This document shows positions 12,701 to 23,400 of a stretch of 64,000 nt of DNA, one piece after another. Source of the stretch: Heterocephalus glaber (taxonomy: Eukaryota; Chordata; Mammalia; Rodentia; Bathyergidae); assembly GCF_000247695.1 (NCBI RefSeq), contig NW_004624730.1, forward strand, positions 29,971,612 to 30,035,611. Reading direction: 5' to 3'. Position 1 is the stretch's first letter. Every line of letters starts with the position of its first letter. Both the position numbers and the translations under genes were made by a program. Under the pieces are notes generated by a model. It searched no databases and was not told the origin of the DNA. It saw only the letters and a list, made by a program, of their open reading frames with translations.

Positions 12701-14199
12701 TAAGCATTAAGAGTAGAAATCAATAGTTAAGTTGACCCAAGAGATGATTTCTGTGCTGTACCATTGAGACAAGAACACCAGAAAGCAATATGTTTAGACT
12801 CTAACAAGGTTCAAGAGCACCTTTTGCATTTAGATTAATAAATATATGACAGTGCTAATGAATTGCATTTGTTTTATGAAGTCTGTTAGTAATAGGCTGT
12901 GGGTATTTGACAGCCAGATTCAGTAACAGGTCAGCAACTGACGTGCTGCATGCCAAAAACGTAGTTTTACATTATATCTAAGCAAATTTGCATATTGTTT
13001 GTCTTTTTTTGCTTTGTGAATTACTAGTTGCTTCTCATTATCATTTTCTTTGCATTCCATATAAAAGATAAATGCTATATATAATTTAAAATTTATCTAA
13101 GTATATTATTCATTGGACACATTAAATGATAAAGGTATAAATTTATAATGTAATAGAATCAGTATGTTAATAATTCAAATGGCCTTTTATATATGTATAA
13201 ATTTATTAAACTTATTTATTCAATGCTTTTTTACATGCATACCTAAAGTAATGTTTCTTAGCCTACAGAGTAAATATATTAATATCTTGAACTCCCTTTT
13301 ATACAAATATATCTTTATGTATATTCACTAAATATAGGTAAATTAAAGGAGTATATACAGAGTGAAAAGTCTAGTTTTTATGATTGGCTTTGTTCTAGTT
13401 TACCTTACCAGTATTCATTCAATACCTTTTGTGTTAAATATGGTTTAAAAACGCAGAACATAAATATATAATCCCCCTGTATTTGTTTGCAGTGTCTGTT
13501 CCTGACCCAGATCAAATAGTTTCTTTCAGCTGTACTTTCTTTTTCAACTTCTCTATTTAGAAATAAATCCTTACATGCTCCCTGAGGGAAGAGTAGTTTA
13601 GCAGGAAATCACTTATTAATCACAGTTTATTAATCACATTTAAAGAATACTTTTTAAATGTCAACCATCATTTGTAGAAACTGCATATTTCCTTCAAGAA
13701 TCTTTGAATTACTTGTTCATCCTTATTTCCTTTCACATAGTACATTATTCTCCTTTGGAGTGTATTAGTTTCAAATGTAAATTGACTATTAGTTGTATAC
13801 AGAGTTCTGTAAATAACAGAGATAGCAGTTACACTTCTTCTATGATTTATAGGATCTTCCTCTAGGCCTAGTAATTTAACTCTCTACCCATGTATTATAA
13901 TTTGTTGAAAGCCATAGGCAGTGAGTGGCATGCAGGAATTGGCTCACATGATTCAGTGATATCTATCTTGTTGGTAGCCTCAAATTGGCTCCAGGAGTAT
14001 TTACACCATGGAAATTGGCAAATGCTATGACCCAGGGGCCTCTTCTCCAGAGAGCCACTCAGGAAAATCTTACCTGCACACGCTCTGTACAGTGTTCTCT
14101 ATCCTTTAAAAAAGTACTATGTGGAATAGCCATGTATTTTATTTCCAGGTATTTTCTTTGTACCCTATTTGAAACACTCAGAACATTATCTGCTACACT
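9792..14199. other. Unassigned AT-rich stretch
   Basis: I see no gene in about 4.4 kb. Open frames of up to 91 codons lack domains. Around 12890-13010 the DNA is less repetitive and contains an octamer-like atttgcat (12986-12993) and a tgacag motif. This is compatible with a noncoding regulatory element but is not evidence of one. A tattaatcacagttt/attaatcacattt near-repeat lies at about 13614-13640. Confidence 0.45.
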
Positions 14200-14350
14200 A
14201 CTTGCCAGTTGATTGACTTAGCAAGTTACTTAGCCCTTCTCTATCATGGTGTTCTTATCTGTAATACAGGGATAATAGTACTTACTTGGGCTTGGTATGA
14301 GGCAGAATAAGAAATGCGCTTATCTCAGTGTACAAGTATAATGCTCAGGT
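14200..14350 (+). mobile_element. MIR SINE fragment, sense
   Basis: This matches the central core of MIR: gcaagttacttagcccttct, a degraded 'tgtaatacagggataatagtac', and 'ggcttggtatgaggcagaataag'. MIR is an ancient tRNA-derived SINE shared by mammals, and the divergence here is consistent with that age. Confidence 0.85.
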
Positions 14351-14499
14351 GCACTATGAAAATTCAAATAATGCTATCTCTTGTCTCTCTGTGTTTTAAT
14401 TAACATAGTCACTCTCTAGCATTCATGGAGATGTTTTCAGCACTTCGCTTCCAGCCCTTCATGTATACCATAATCTTCCAGGGCTCAAATTATTTATAT

Positions 14500-14713
14500 A
14501 AAATAGTGTTGAATGCCTTTAAGCCCAGCTGGTGTGGAGGCTAAGACACGAGGATGACCAATTCAAGGGTAGCCAAGGCAATTTAGCATGACGCTGCTTC
14601 AAAATAAAAAGTAAAAAGATCTGGGGATGTAGCTCAGTGGTTGAGCATTTATGGGTTTGATCTCCAGTAACACACACACATACACACACACACGCACACA
14701 CAAAATAGTGTTG
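14500..14713 (+). mobile_element. B1-dID dimeric SINE, sense, with 12-bp TSD and (CA)n tail
   Basis: The left half (about 14512-14610) is a 5'-truncated B1 (aatgcctttaagcccagc ... aattcaagggtagcc). The right half (about 14621-14671) is ID-like (ctggggatgtagctcagtgg ... gggtttgatctccag). The tail is a (CA)n microsatellite at 14670-14702 in place of poly(A). The exact 12-mer aaaatagtgttg at 14500-14511 and 14702-14713 is the TSD, which proves that the two halves were inserted as one unit. Confidence 0.94.
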
Positions 14714-14814
14714 TGTTTGTATATAAACTGTGTGCACCCTCTTGCCTACTTTACATCTCTGGATTATTTACACTACCTAACACAATGTAACTGCTATATA
14801 AAGTGTTATACTGT

Positions 14815-15865
14815 ATTATTTAGGCAATATAAACATTGGAATGCATATATCTCTAATATGTTGGCTTTATCTCTTTTGGGAAGATACCTCAAAGGGGAAT
14901 CAGGGTCAAATGGAATTTCTATTCTTAGATTCTTGACAAACTTCTATATTGATTTCCATAATAGTTGTGCTAATTTGCATTTCCATCACTGATGTAGAAG
15001 GGTTCTTTTTATACCACAGACATGCCAGCATTTGTTATTTGATTTCTTGATGATAGCCATTCTTTCTGGAGTAAGATGGAATCTCAGTGTTGTTTTAATT
15101 TGTATTTCTCTAATGACCAGTGATGGTGAACATTTTTTCATGTATTTATTGATGATCTTTCATAATTCTAAGAAGTATGTATTTCAGTTGCCCACTCTTT
15201 GAATGAATCTTTTGTTCTGAGGGGTCTAATTTTTTAAAGTTCGTTTTATATTGTGTATATTAATCATCTGTCCAAGATATAAGTGTCAAAAATGTTTTCC
15301 GTTTCTGTAGGTTGTCTCTTAACTCCATTGATTGTTTCCTTTGCCGTGCAGAAGCTTTTTAATTCGATGTAATCCTATTTGTTGATTCTTGCTGTTATTT
15401 CTTGTGACTTGGAGTTCTGTTCAGAAAGTCCTTGCCTACCCCAATGATTTCAAGAGTTTTATCTATTTCACCGTGCAGTAGGTTAGTGTTTCTGCTTTAA
15501 TATGTAGATCCTTGATCCATTTTGATTTCAGTTTAGTACCTAGTAAGAGATATGAATCAAGCTTCAGACTTCAGCATATGGAAAGCCAGTTTTTCCAGCA
15601 CCATTTGCTAAAGAGGCCATCTTTCTTCTAGTATATATTTTTGGCCCCTTTTTCAAAGATCAAATAGCTCCATGTGTCTGGGGTTGTTTCTGCATCCTCT
15701 ATTCTGTTCCAGTTATTCTACTTGACTGTTTTTGTGCTAATACCATGTCATTGTTATCATTTTATATTTCTGTAGCCTTGTGATATAACTTGAAGTCAGG
15801 TGTTGTAATGTTTTCTGCTTTGCACTTGCTTCCCAGGATTGCTTTTACAGTTCTGGGTCTCTTCT
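14815..15865 (-). mobile_element. LINE-1 ORF2 3' half, antisense, about 1 kb
   Basis: This is continuous antisense L1 ORF2. It contains aacattggaatgcat, gatagccattctttctggag, tttgtatttctctaatgacc, ttgtctcttaactccattgattg, gatccttgatccattttg and ccagcaccatttgctaaagag. All are hallmark antisense phrases of L1 reverse-transcriptase and C-terminal coding sequence. Numerous stops make it a dead fragment. It is the largest mobile element in the window. The ends are approximate. Confidence 0.95.
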
Positions 15866-15910
15866 TTACCTGTCACTTTGTATGCATACATTGATGTATG
15901 CATCAGTCAA

Positions 15911-16026
15911 CATTTTGCCCATCTTTTTTTTCTTTATTTTGTTACTGGGAATTGAACTCAGGGCCTCGTGCTTGCAGGCAGGCACTGCACCACTGAGCTA
16001 CATTCCTGGCCCCCATTTTACCTATC
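15911..16026 (-). mobile_element. ID-type SINE, antisense, with TSD
   Basis: The body is 15924-16013. It has a T-rich start, gttactgggaattgaactcagg, and caccactgagctacattcc. The flanks cattttgcccatc (15911-15923) and cattttacctatc (16014-16026) form a 13-bp TSD with two mismatches. It inserted just beyond the L1 fragment. Confidence 0.93.
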
Positions 16027-16690
16027 TTGCTTCATTACTTTCTATATACTTTTTGTCTCAGAAGTGTGTTAAATTGCAGCCACCTTATTATTTTACCTAT
16101 AAATGTTTCAGTAGTGTCTCTAATAGATAAATTGTTTTAAATATAACTCCATTTCCAAATCTATTAAAGTTGATAATAATTACATTATATTATTTTATAT
16201 TCAACTTTTCTACAATGGAAAAAGATAGCATGTATTTTTGTACAAGTGTGTTATTCAGGTCAGGACGTGAACAAAGCTTACATATTCTATTTGGATGTTA
16301 TGTTTTTAAAAGATGATTATACTTTAATTATTTGCTTTCTTATGCTTTTGATACAAAAATCATTATCTTGAAAATTTCTGAAGTTAGCCAATTGCTTCTC
16401 TATAGTGTCATTCATTTTGTATTTTATTCTTCTATTAACTTTCTTTTCTGTAAACTAGAAATTAGAGTTAGATTTGAGGTCATCTTTAATGTCATTCATT
16501 ATTATTTGGTGAGAATACATTTCTCAAAGGTTCTGTGAACTTTTTATTATATCATAATAAGAGGATACAATTTCAGTTTATCCCCATTTATCATGTTCCT
16601 AAAAAGTATCATAAATTCAAGTTGATGTAGGTCATCCCTTATGAAGTATACACCAAGGTTGGACTGAAAGGTTTTTACTTCGTTATTAAT
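16027..16690. other. Unassigned AT-rich stretch
   Basis: No gene or assignable repeat is seen between the two SINEs. Confidence 0.5.
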
Positions 16691-16892
16691 CTTTTTTTTT
16701 TTTTTTTTTGGTTTCTTGTTGGTAGTAGGGATTGAACCCAGGGCACTGCACATGCTAGACAAGGGCTCTGCCACTGAGCTATATGCCATCCCTTTTTACC
16801 TTTTACTGTATTTTGAGAGTAAATCTTGCTTAGTTACCCAGACAGGTTTTGAACTTGAGATCCTACTGTGTCAGCTTCCCAAATAGCCATTG
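16691..16892 (-). mobile_element. B1-dID dimeric SINE, antisense
   Basis: Read on the plus strand, there is a T run of about 19 (16692-16709), then an ID-like half (tagggattgaacccagggc ... ccactgagctatatgcc). After a short T-rich linker comes an antisense B1 half (cttgcttagttacccagacag, ttttgaacttgagatcc). The order is the expected mirror image of the sense dimers at 14.5 and 20.5 kb. Confidence 0.9.
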
Positions 16893-17452
16893 TTGATCAT
16901 TTTATAGTACAATGATTTTTTTGGGAGGGATTGCAAAGTGGTGACATATTCTTTCTGTTATGTTTATCATCAAAAATTCCTCTATAAGGAAATTTTCTTT
17001 AGTATAAATTGGCAACTCCAAAATATAGTTTATGTCAGAAAAGTAGGGAAAATGGATGATTTTTTTCAGAATCAGATATTAACTTCCAATGTAAGGTATA
17101 AGTAAAGTTACAAATACGTTCAAAGTATTCTAGTAAATTTAATAAAACTTTTGGGAGAATTCTTTGAATTGATCTTTCCAATATTTTAAGTGATGTATTA
17201 ATTTTAATATTATTTCCTGTGGTGCCAAGAGTTGCTCTTTTCTTATCATAAATATACCTCTGTATGATTTAAGTGTATTTAGTCAGAAGATATTTATTGT
17301 TCACTTTTTTTTGGTCATGTACTGTGCTGGGGATGTAGCAACAAGCCCTGTCTTTTTCATAGAATAAATTGTTTTCTACTTGTGATGTAATTTTATAAAA
17401 TGAACAGGGTGTACATGATTCTTGTTTTGTTTACTGTGCTAATTGGCATTAT
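16893..17452. other. Unassigned stretch with possible L2-like scrap
   Basis: At about 17290-17350, 'atatttattgttcac ... tgtactgtgctggggatgtag' resembles the ancient L2/MIR-associated phrase 'tgtgctggggata...', but it is too short and worn to assign firmly. Confidence 0.35.
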
Positions 17453-17565
17453 ATATTTTACCTTTTCTTTTGTGGGTACCGGGGATTGAACTGGGGACCT
17501 TGCACTTGCGAGGCAGGAAATGGCACCACTGAGCTAAATCCCTGGCCCTATATTATACCTTTTAC
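17453..17565 (-). mobile_element. ID-type SINE, antisense, probable TSD
   Basis: The body is about 17468-17548. It contains ggtaccggggattgaactgg, cttgcacttgcgaggcagg and ccactgagctaaatccctgg. The flanks tatattttaccttttc and tatattataccttttac are alike enough to be a decayed TSD. The A tail (T run) is short. Confidence 0.92.
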
Positions 17566-19350
17566 CTATCAATATTTCGGGTGACTTTAGTGTTCTTAAC
17601 CTTAATATCTAAAGTAGTGACAATGAAGGGTTTTGGAAGTTAACTTGTCTAGGCTGACCTAAAAAAACATCAGGTGAGTTTGCCTAGGGCTGTGTGACAA
17701 TAAAGGAAATTTTAATGTATTCATTTATTTTGAAGAAATTAAGAATTACAAGAAAAACAATGGGAATCTCCATAAGATTTCAGAATATATTTTAATATAA
17801 TAAAAATTTGGAATTTATTTGACTTACACTTTCAGAAGCTGAGGGTAAAATTTTATGGCTGTTATCTCCCACAATATATGTTTTGTCAGTATTTTCTAAG
17901 GTGTTTTGGATTTTAGAAAATGTACAGTTTTTAAAGGCTTGTGAACATCTTGTGTGGACACCAGTGTAAATTGGACTAGTAAGACTCCCTTTTATCCAGG
18001 GATCCTATGACTATGAAATAATACAATATTGAATTCACTAAAAATACAATATATAAATCTGGGGTTATGATTTATGTTGTTTTGTTAGTCATGTGATTCT
18101 GTGTTGTGGATTTTAGAATGTATCACTTGCAGCTCTAAAAGTCTTCTAGATGTTTTCTATAGAATAGAAATTCAGTTCCTTTACTCATGTTCAGATACTG
18201 TAATATAATGGTTTTAATTTTTGAAATTTGGGTAGAAGGCAAATTTTTGGTATAAAGTTAAAGTTTATTTTATATTTGAAAACTAGAGAATAGGGAAAGC
18301 TTTATATTGTGCTCATAAACCTATGCTAACCTGTTTTATGATGTTATAGTGAAGTGAAGAGGAGAAAGCGATCTTTAAAAGGAGTGGTATTCTGTTTGCT
18401 GTGCTGGAGTGCCTTATCGGGAAATTTGAAAGGAGGGAAAAAAAGCCAAGCCTTTAAATTGTGATCTCTGGTAGCTCTTAAGGATTAGACTGAATTTAGC
18501 TTTGAAGATCAGCAAATGGGTATTTATTTATGTCCATTGAAAGATTAGTTGCGTTTTTGACTTGAGGAAATGGCTTCGTCTGAATGGCACAAGTTGACCA
18601 AAAAGTTTGCTAATACATAAATATTGACTATTTTAATCTGTTGAAAATGGAAGGCTAGCACCAAGGAGACAGTAGTAAATTTCTAAAAGGAGATGGTGAA
18701 ACAAAAACATTATGCAACATGAAAAGAATACCAGGGGAAAAACTGACAGAGTAGAATAACAGGAAAATTAGTCACTTCTGGAAGGAAAAAAAAAAGGATA
18801 GAGGCGGGGGAAGGAGTATTTTAAACAGGAATGTGGGCTAAAAGGGCCAGTGCTAACAGGCAAATGTGAGCTCATTTGGGAGCTAAACTAGCTTTAAGAA
18901 GAAATCTTAGTAGCATTTAATATCAAAACATAAAGTTTGTCTTAACAGAAAACTGAACAAAAATTGAGAAAATTTTCTGTTAACTAGTAAGAAAGCATGT
19001 AAAAATAAAAGAATGCTGTTTACTCCTTAGGAAAGCTGCTTTGGCTTAGCTCAGACAGCAATGTCAAATGTGAATAAGAAAAATATATTTCTTTCAAGAC
19101 AAGGTGAAATTCTATTATTTTCAAGTGTTGAATAAAAACAATCATTCTGGATGTCTTGTATTAATTATGTGCATGCAGTTCAGATTGAAATAATTTTTAA
19201 TTATATGGTACATTTATCTGACAACTAAAATAGCAGTCCCCAAATATTTTAAGAATCATTTTTGTAAATTTTTACAGGTATAAATTGTAATTCTCTGCAG
19301 TATGAAAAGATATACCAATCTCTGTATCTGTGGTGTGGGGGTGGTGTGGG
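17566..19350. other. Unassigned AT-rich stretch
   Basis: No gene is seen. Around 18340-18900 the sequence is purine-rich on the plus strand but shows no tandem unit or motif that I can assign. Confidence 0.45.
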
Positions 19351-19366
19351 TATGTGTGTGTGCATG

Positions 19367-19404
<38 letters not shown>

Positions 19405-19407
19405 TGT
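19351..19407. repeat. (TG)n microsatellite
   Basis: A long, nearly pure TG run with tgcatgcatg near its left end and cgcg at its right end. The frame reading VCVCVCV is an artefact. Confidence 0.96.
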
Positions 19408-19484
19408 TTTGGCAGAGTCCCATTAATTGGTATAGTTCCTATTCAAGGTTTTGGGGACATTCATTATACAGATCACATGTTCAA

Positions 19485-19570
19485 CCACTGCTAGTGTTTT
19501 CATCTGTCAAATGGGAATAATATATCTGCCTGAAAACTGTAGTGATTATGAACTCAACTAGTAGACATGT
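19485..19570 (+). mobile_element. MIR fragment, sense
   Basis: Contains tcatctgtcaaatgggaata, the most recognisable MIR core phrase, followed by degraded downstream MIR. It is a short remnant. Confidence 0.75.
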
Positions 19571-20461
19571 GTATATATGTAACATGGAAGCAGTATTTTG
19601 TTCTTTTAATTAACATCCCGATAGCTAAGTGTGGAATACGGACTTGAATTATGGATTTCCAGCTAACATATGGCAAGATGGACAGTTGTGGTGGAACCTC
19701 TTTCTCGTGCCTTGGTTGTTCATAACGTTGCTTGATGAGTCATGTGTGGCTCCCTACTTGACAGATGTAAAAACTCTTACTTCTCTTAGCCATTCTTTAA
19801 TACCTTTAGTACATATCAAATTACATGAAATATATTTTAAATAAAGAAGACAACTCTAGAGTTATATAAGCATGGAGCCGGAGCAAAATCTGCTTGTTTT
19901 TCCATGAGGAAAAAATATATACTATTTTCATTTGAAGAGAGATTTATGCATATTGAAATGAAGATACCAAATTAATCTAATTTTAGAAACCCAAGATTTA
20001 TTTTATGTAACAACCTGGAATATATCATTTGTATCACTGAATTTATGGAAATGCAGTTTTTCTTGATTTTGTTTTAAATTGCAACACTTTCATGAGTGTT
20101 TTTTTGCAAAATTTGCTGAGATACATTCCACCTCCTGCACAAAATAACTAGGTAGCACAAACACAAATACTGTTTAAAAAACATTATTTCTCCCTTTCTC
20201 CTCCCCTTCTCTTGCTCTCCCTGTTGTCCCCCTGGGAATAACTGAATAGGAAATGTTTATTTTCCAAATTACAGAAAAATGTTATCTCAAACACTGAAAG
20301 TTCTTCCTTTTCCTGGTTTGGAAATACTAAGTCATACTGAGTCACTTGTGGATTTTCTTTCACCAGTTTTATTTAAAGCATAAAATTGAGGATAGAATGA
20401 CTCAGAAATTTGTCATGCATAATTAGAGCTTTTCACTTTTAGGTCACTAGTTCATATTATA
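19571..20461. other. Unassigned AT-rich stretch
   Basis: No gene is seen. A pyrimidine-rich patch lies at about 20186-20235. Confidence 0.5.
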
Positions 20462-20637
20462 GATGGTAATCCTCCCACTCTGGGAGGATGAGGCAGGAGG
20501 ATTGCAAGTTTGAGTCTAGTCAGGGCAATTTAATGAGTCCTTGTCTCAAAATTAAAATAATAAAATGAAATAAAGGGATGGAGAGATGACTCAGTGAAAA
20601 GACCTGGGCTAGATTCCCAGTATTTAAAAAAAAAAAA
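20462..20637 (+). mobile_element. B1-dID dimeric SINE, sense
   Basis: The B1 half (gatggtaatcctcccactctgggaggatgaggc-type text and attgcaagtttgagtctag) is followed by an A-rich linker at about 20547-20573. The ID-like half follows (agggatggagagatgactcagtg ... ctagattcccag) with an A12 tail. The B1 half is 5' truncated. No clear TSD is visible. Confidence 0.88.
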
Positions 20638-20993
20638 GTGTTTTGATTGTGTGTTTATCAGGAAAAGCTGTGGAGTTCACTATAAGCTCATCTCTTCTAA
20701 CCTGAGTTGTGGCTTGTTGTTTGTGTTTATTACTTTATTACCAAATAAAGCCATATTCATGAATATTTAGGTAGGAGAGCAGAGACCCAGTAAGATCTGA
20801 TGAGTAAGAAGCTGCTTTACCTTATTTATCTTGTGGTGACATATTACTTCCATTATCATTTGAAGAGGAAAAGGTTGAAATGATCAGAAACTTACACTTG
20901 AGGGTTGTAAATTGCCTTGTCATTAACGTTAGGAAGAAATAAGAACTGTAACTCCAGCAGATAAATTGAAAACTCAGATGTATGTGTCTATAC
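20638..20993. other. Unassigned stretch
   Basis: No gene or repeat is assignable between the dimeric SINE and the U2 relic. Confidence 0.5.
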
Positions 20994-21029
20994 CTACACT
21001 TGATCTTAGCCAAAAGGCTGAGAAGCAAT
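20994..21029 (-). pseudogene. U2 snRNA 5'-end pseudogene fragment (36 nt)
   Basis: The minus strand from 21029 down to 20994 aligns to nucleotides 1-36 of U2 spliceosomal RNA as I know it, with 34 of 36 positions identical. Both differences (nt 3 C to T, nt 11 G to A) fall at CpG sites, as expected of methylation decay. The match includes the branch-point-recognition region's upstream neighbour, ttttggctaagatcaagtg. It stops just after nt 36, so the Sm site and all 3' stem-loops are missing. It cannot be functional and is best read as a 3'-truncated retrocopy or templated insertion. Confidence 0.85.
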
Positions 21030-21075
21030 TGATTATGTGTCTATATCTGTGTGTCTGTGTGTATCTATATCCTGT
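21030..21075. repeat. Degenerate TG/TATC simple repeat
   Basis: This is impure tgtgtctatatctgtgtgtctgtgtgtatctatatc, immediately next to the U2 relic on its 5' side. Confidence 0.7.
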
Positions 21076-22668
21076 ATTTGGATGAGTGCATAAGTGAGTC
21101 AGGATTCTTCCTATCTAATCACTTAGGAATGCCAAGGTCATAAAAACTGTTATGATTCATCTTATGTGAAAGCCTATGTGGTTACTTTGAATTTTTTTCT
21201 CAAAAGGTGTCAGGCTATGCTTTTTAGAATTTCTGAATGATTTTTGTGTAAATTAAGTGTTAAGATTGAAAGCTGAGACAGACAAATCTGTTGTCAGCCC
21301 AAGAATAAATCATGATTTTGAAGGTATGGCATATAACACCATTACCCAAGGGATTTTGCAAAGAAGGCAGTTGTCTAGAAACCGGAGACAGAATTGTCAT
21401 CATCTTTCTCTGTAACTTTCGATTTTAAAAATAATTGAGAATAAATAAACTCCTAAGTAATATGTCACCTCAGGCCATGCCACATAGGCACCTAAATAAT
21501 ATCTTATTTCTAAATACTGCCAAATGGCTGAATTTCTTAAAACTTACAACTAAATTGTAGCAGAGGCAAAGGTCCTTCACTATAAGTATATTCTCTCTGA
21601 AGCTTTTGTAGATTTTTTTTTTTTGGTGTTAATTTATGTTAGGTTAGATTTTAAAAAGCTGAAGATGGCCAAAATGAGTACAGAGAGTTCAGCTTGCTGT
21701 CAAATTAAAAAAGTAAGTTGGTTTCCTTGTTCTTCATTGGCTTCTCAGCCTTACTTTTAGGGCCCTGGCTTCTTAATTTGAACTGTCTTGTGGCTTTGTG
21801 TCCTCAAGAGCTAATCAGTTTAGGGTTGTTTCAACTGGTGAATACTCAAGGATATACTTTGGTCCAAGGTTGGTTTCAACCCTTATCTCATGTGATGACC
21901 CTTGGACTTCTGAAGTTCTCTCTGAACGCATAATTACTGTCTAAGCCTTGCACATAATTAAATTTATTTGCCAAGATGGGAATGAAATATAAGTATGACT
22001 GGCAGCCATGGTAATTCCCCCAAACGGAATGACAGACACTGGGACAATAATAATGTCACTACCCAGTTAATGTCTCTGAAGATAGCACACATTTGAGAAA
22101 AAAAAATGTGAAAACTGAATTTGTCCTTGACATTCTAAAGTCTGAGACTCAGAAAATACTTTGTAATTCCTTAAGCTAGTAAAAATCATTAAAATATATG
22201 CATGCATATATGACAAGCTTATGTACATATTCATGTATACTAAAGTTTTGAAGAGGACAGTATTTCCCCAGGGTTCTAGCCAGGCATAACATTTCTTATT
22301 CCCTCTCTTAAAGAGCTCTAACACTCTTATCAGTTTTCAGGAGGCAGAAGCAAACATAAAGCCATAGTGTCAAGAGCTGCATTCTTTGTTGTAAAGCCTT
22401 TGGCAACCTGTTTAATGCTCTACACCTTAAATTCATCAGATGTACCGTATTGAATGGGAACATATCTACCTTGTTGATTTTTTGTGAATCTTAAGTTAAT
22501 ACATGGAAAAGACTTGCAGAATTTCAGTACACACAGTAAATACCATAGATATATTAGCTATTATTAAGTATTTTATTGTAAATATTTTGAATGTCTATCT
22601 TACAAAAGAGAAACTTGTAGTGTACCCGTAAATGGAAGCCAAAATTAATGTTGCAGTTTTAACAAGAT
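21076..22668. other. Unassigned AT-rich stretch
   Basis: I see no gene or assignable repeat. A short frame at 21718-21933 shows no homology that I recognise. Confidence 0.5.
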
Positions 22669-22721
22669 GATTTAGAGCTCCAGCTCTTCCTATCAGTGTG
22701 ACCTTGAAAGAGTCATATAAC
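22669..22721 (+). mobile_element. MIR, left part, interrupted by an L1
   Basis: gagctccagctcttcctatcag and tgtgaccttgaaagagtcatataac correspond to the part of MIR leading into its core. The element stops abruptly at 22721 and resumes at 23239 after an L1 insertion. The order and orientation of the two halves are collinear. Confidence 0.85.
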
Positions 22722-22903
22722 ATAAATTAGAGACATTTATAGCTAAATGGATGCACATTGAGACAATACTCTTAAGTGAAATAAATAGTACACACGTATA
22801 AATATGTGAAAGAGTCACATAACATAAATTAGAGACGTTTATATCTAAATGGATGCACATTGAGGCGATACTCAAGTGAAATAAATAGGACACGTGTAAA
22901 TAT
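22705..22903 (+). repeat. About 102-bp tandem duplication spanning TSD plus L1 sequence
   Basis: Copy 1 starts tgaaagagtcatataac at 22705, and copy 2 starts tgaaagagtcacataac at 22807. Each carries the same L1 segment (ataaattagagac ... ctaaatggatgcacattgag ... aagtgaaataaatag) over about 95 bp with only scattered differences. The duplicated unit includes host MIR sequence as well as L1 sequence, so it must have formed during or after the L1 insertion. Confidence 0.9.
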
Positions 22904-23238
22904 CAAATAGTTTCTCTAGTGTGAGAAACTGAAAGTGTAAATAAGGACTAAAAGGTGTAATAGATAATGTGAAATAGGAAGAAAAGGTATAAAGGGGAAG
23001 GGGAATTGGGAGGGGTAGAGGAAAGGAAAGAAAGGAATGGAATTAATATGAGAAAATGAAAAAATGGAAGCAAAGTCTTTATAAATAGGGAGTCTTTGTA
23101 AATGTGGAGGGGTTGAAGGGAGGGAAGGGGAAGGAGGAAAAAATAAGAACCAAGAGAGATTATGTAAAGGTGCAAATTTCCAATGATGAATGTCATTTTA
23201 CCTAAAATGTACCCAAAAAAATTAAAAAGAAAAAAAAA
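22722..23238 (+). mobile_element. 5'-truncated LINE-1 3' end inserted in a MIR
   Basis: This is L1 3' UTR in sense orientation. It contains gtaaataaggactaaaaggtg, the purine-rich tract (about 22975-23160), ccaatgatgaatgtcatttta and an A-rich end at about 23215-23238. It is collinear with the L1 end at 51119-51563, which supports the family call. The flanking agagtca(t/c)ataac copies at about 22709 and 23239 are the TSD within the host MIR. Confidence 0.92.
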
Positions 23239-23400
23239 AGAGTCACATAACCTAATGAAGCCTCAATTTCCTCTTTCCAAAATGGGACAGTGCTAATATC
23301 TGGTCTTTGGTGATGCTGTGAAGATTGGATGGTATAATACGGAAAACACAGAGAAGCACCTGGCATTCAGTGAGTGCTCAGTGTGAGTCAGCTTTTGTTC
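23239..23400 (+). mobile_element. MIR, right part
   Basis: Continues the interrupted MIR: gagtcacataacctaatgaagcctcaatttcctc, a worn aaaatggga core, and agcacctggcattcagtgag near the 3' end. Joined with 22669-22721 it makes a near full-length MIR. Confidence 0.88.

Noticed and set aside
14651..14992. 113-codon open frame starting in a CA-repeat region
   Set aside because: It starts in a SINE tail microsatellite and runs into antisense L1, so it is a composite artefact.
22693..22893. Open frame with an internally repeated peptide, a possible repeat protein
   Set aside because: The repeat is the 102-bp DNA duplication of L1 plus MIR sequence. There is no independent coding evidence.
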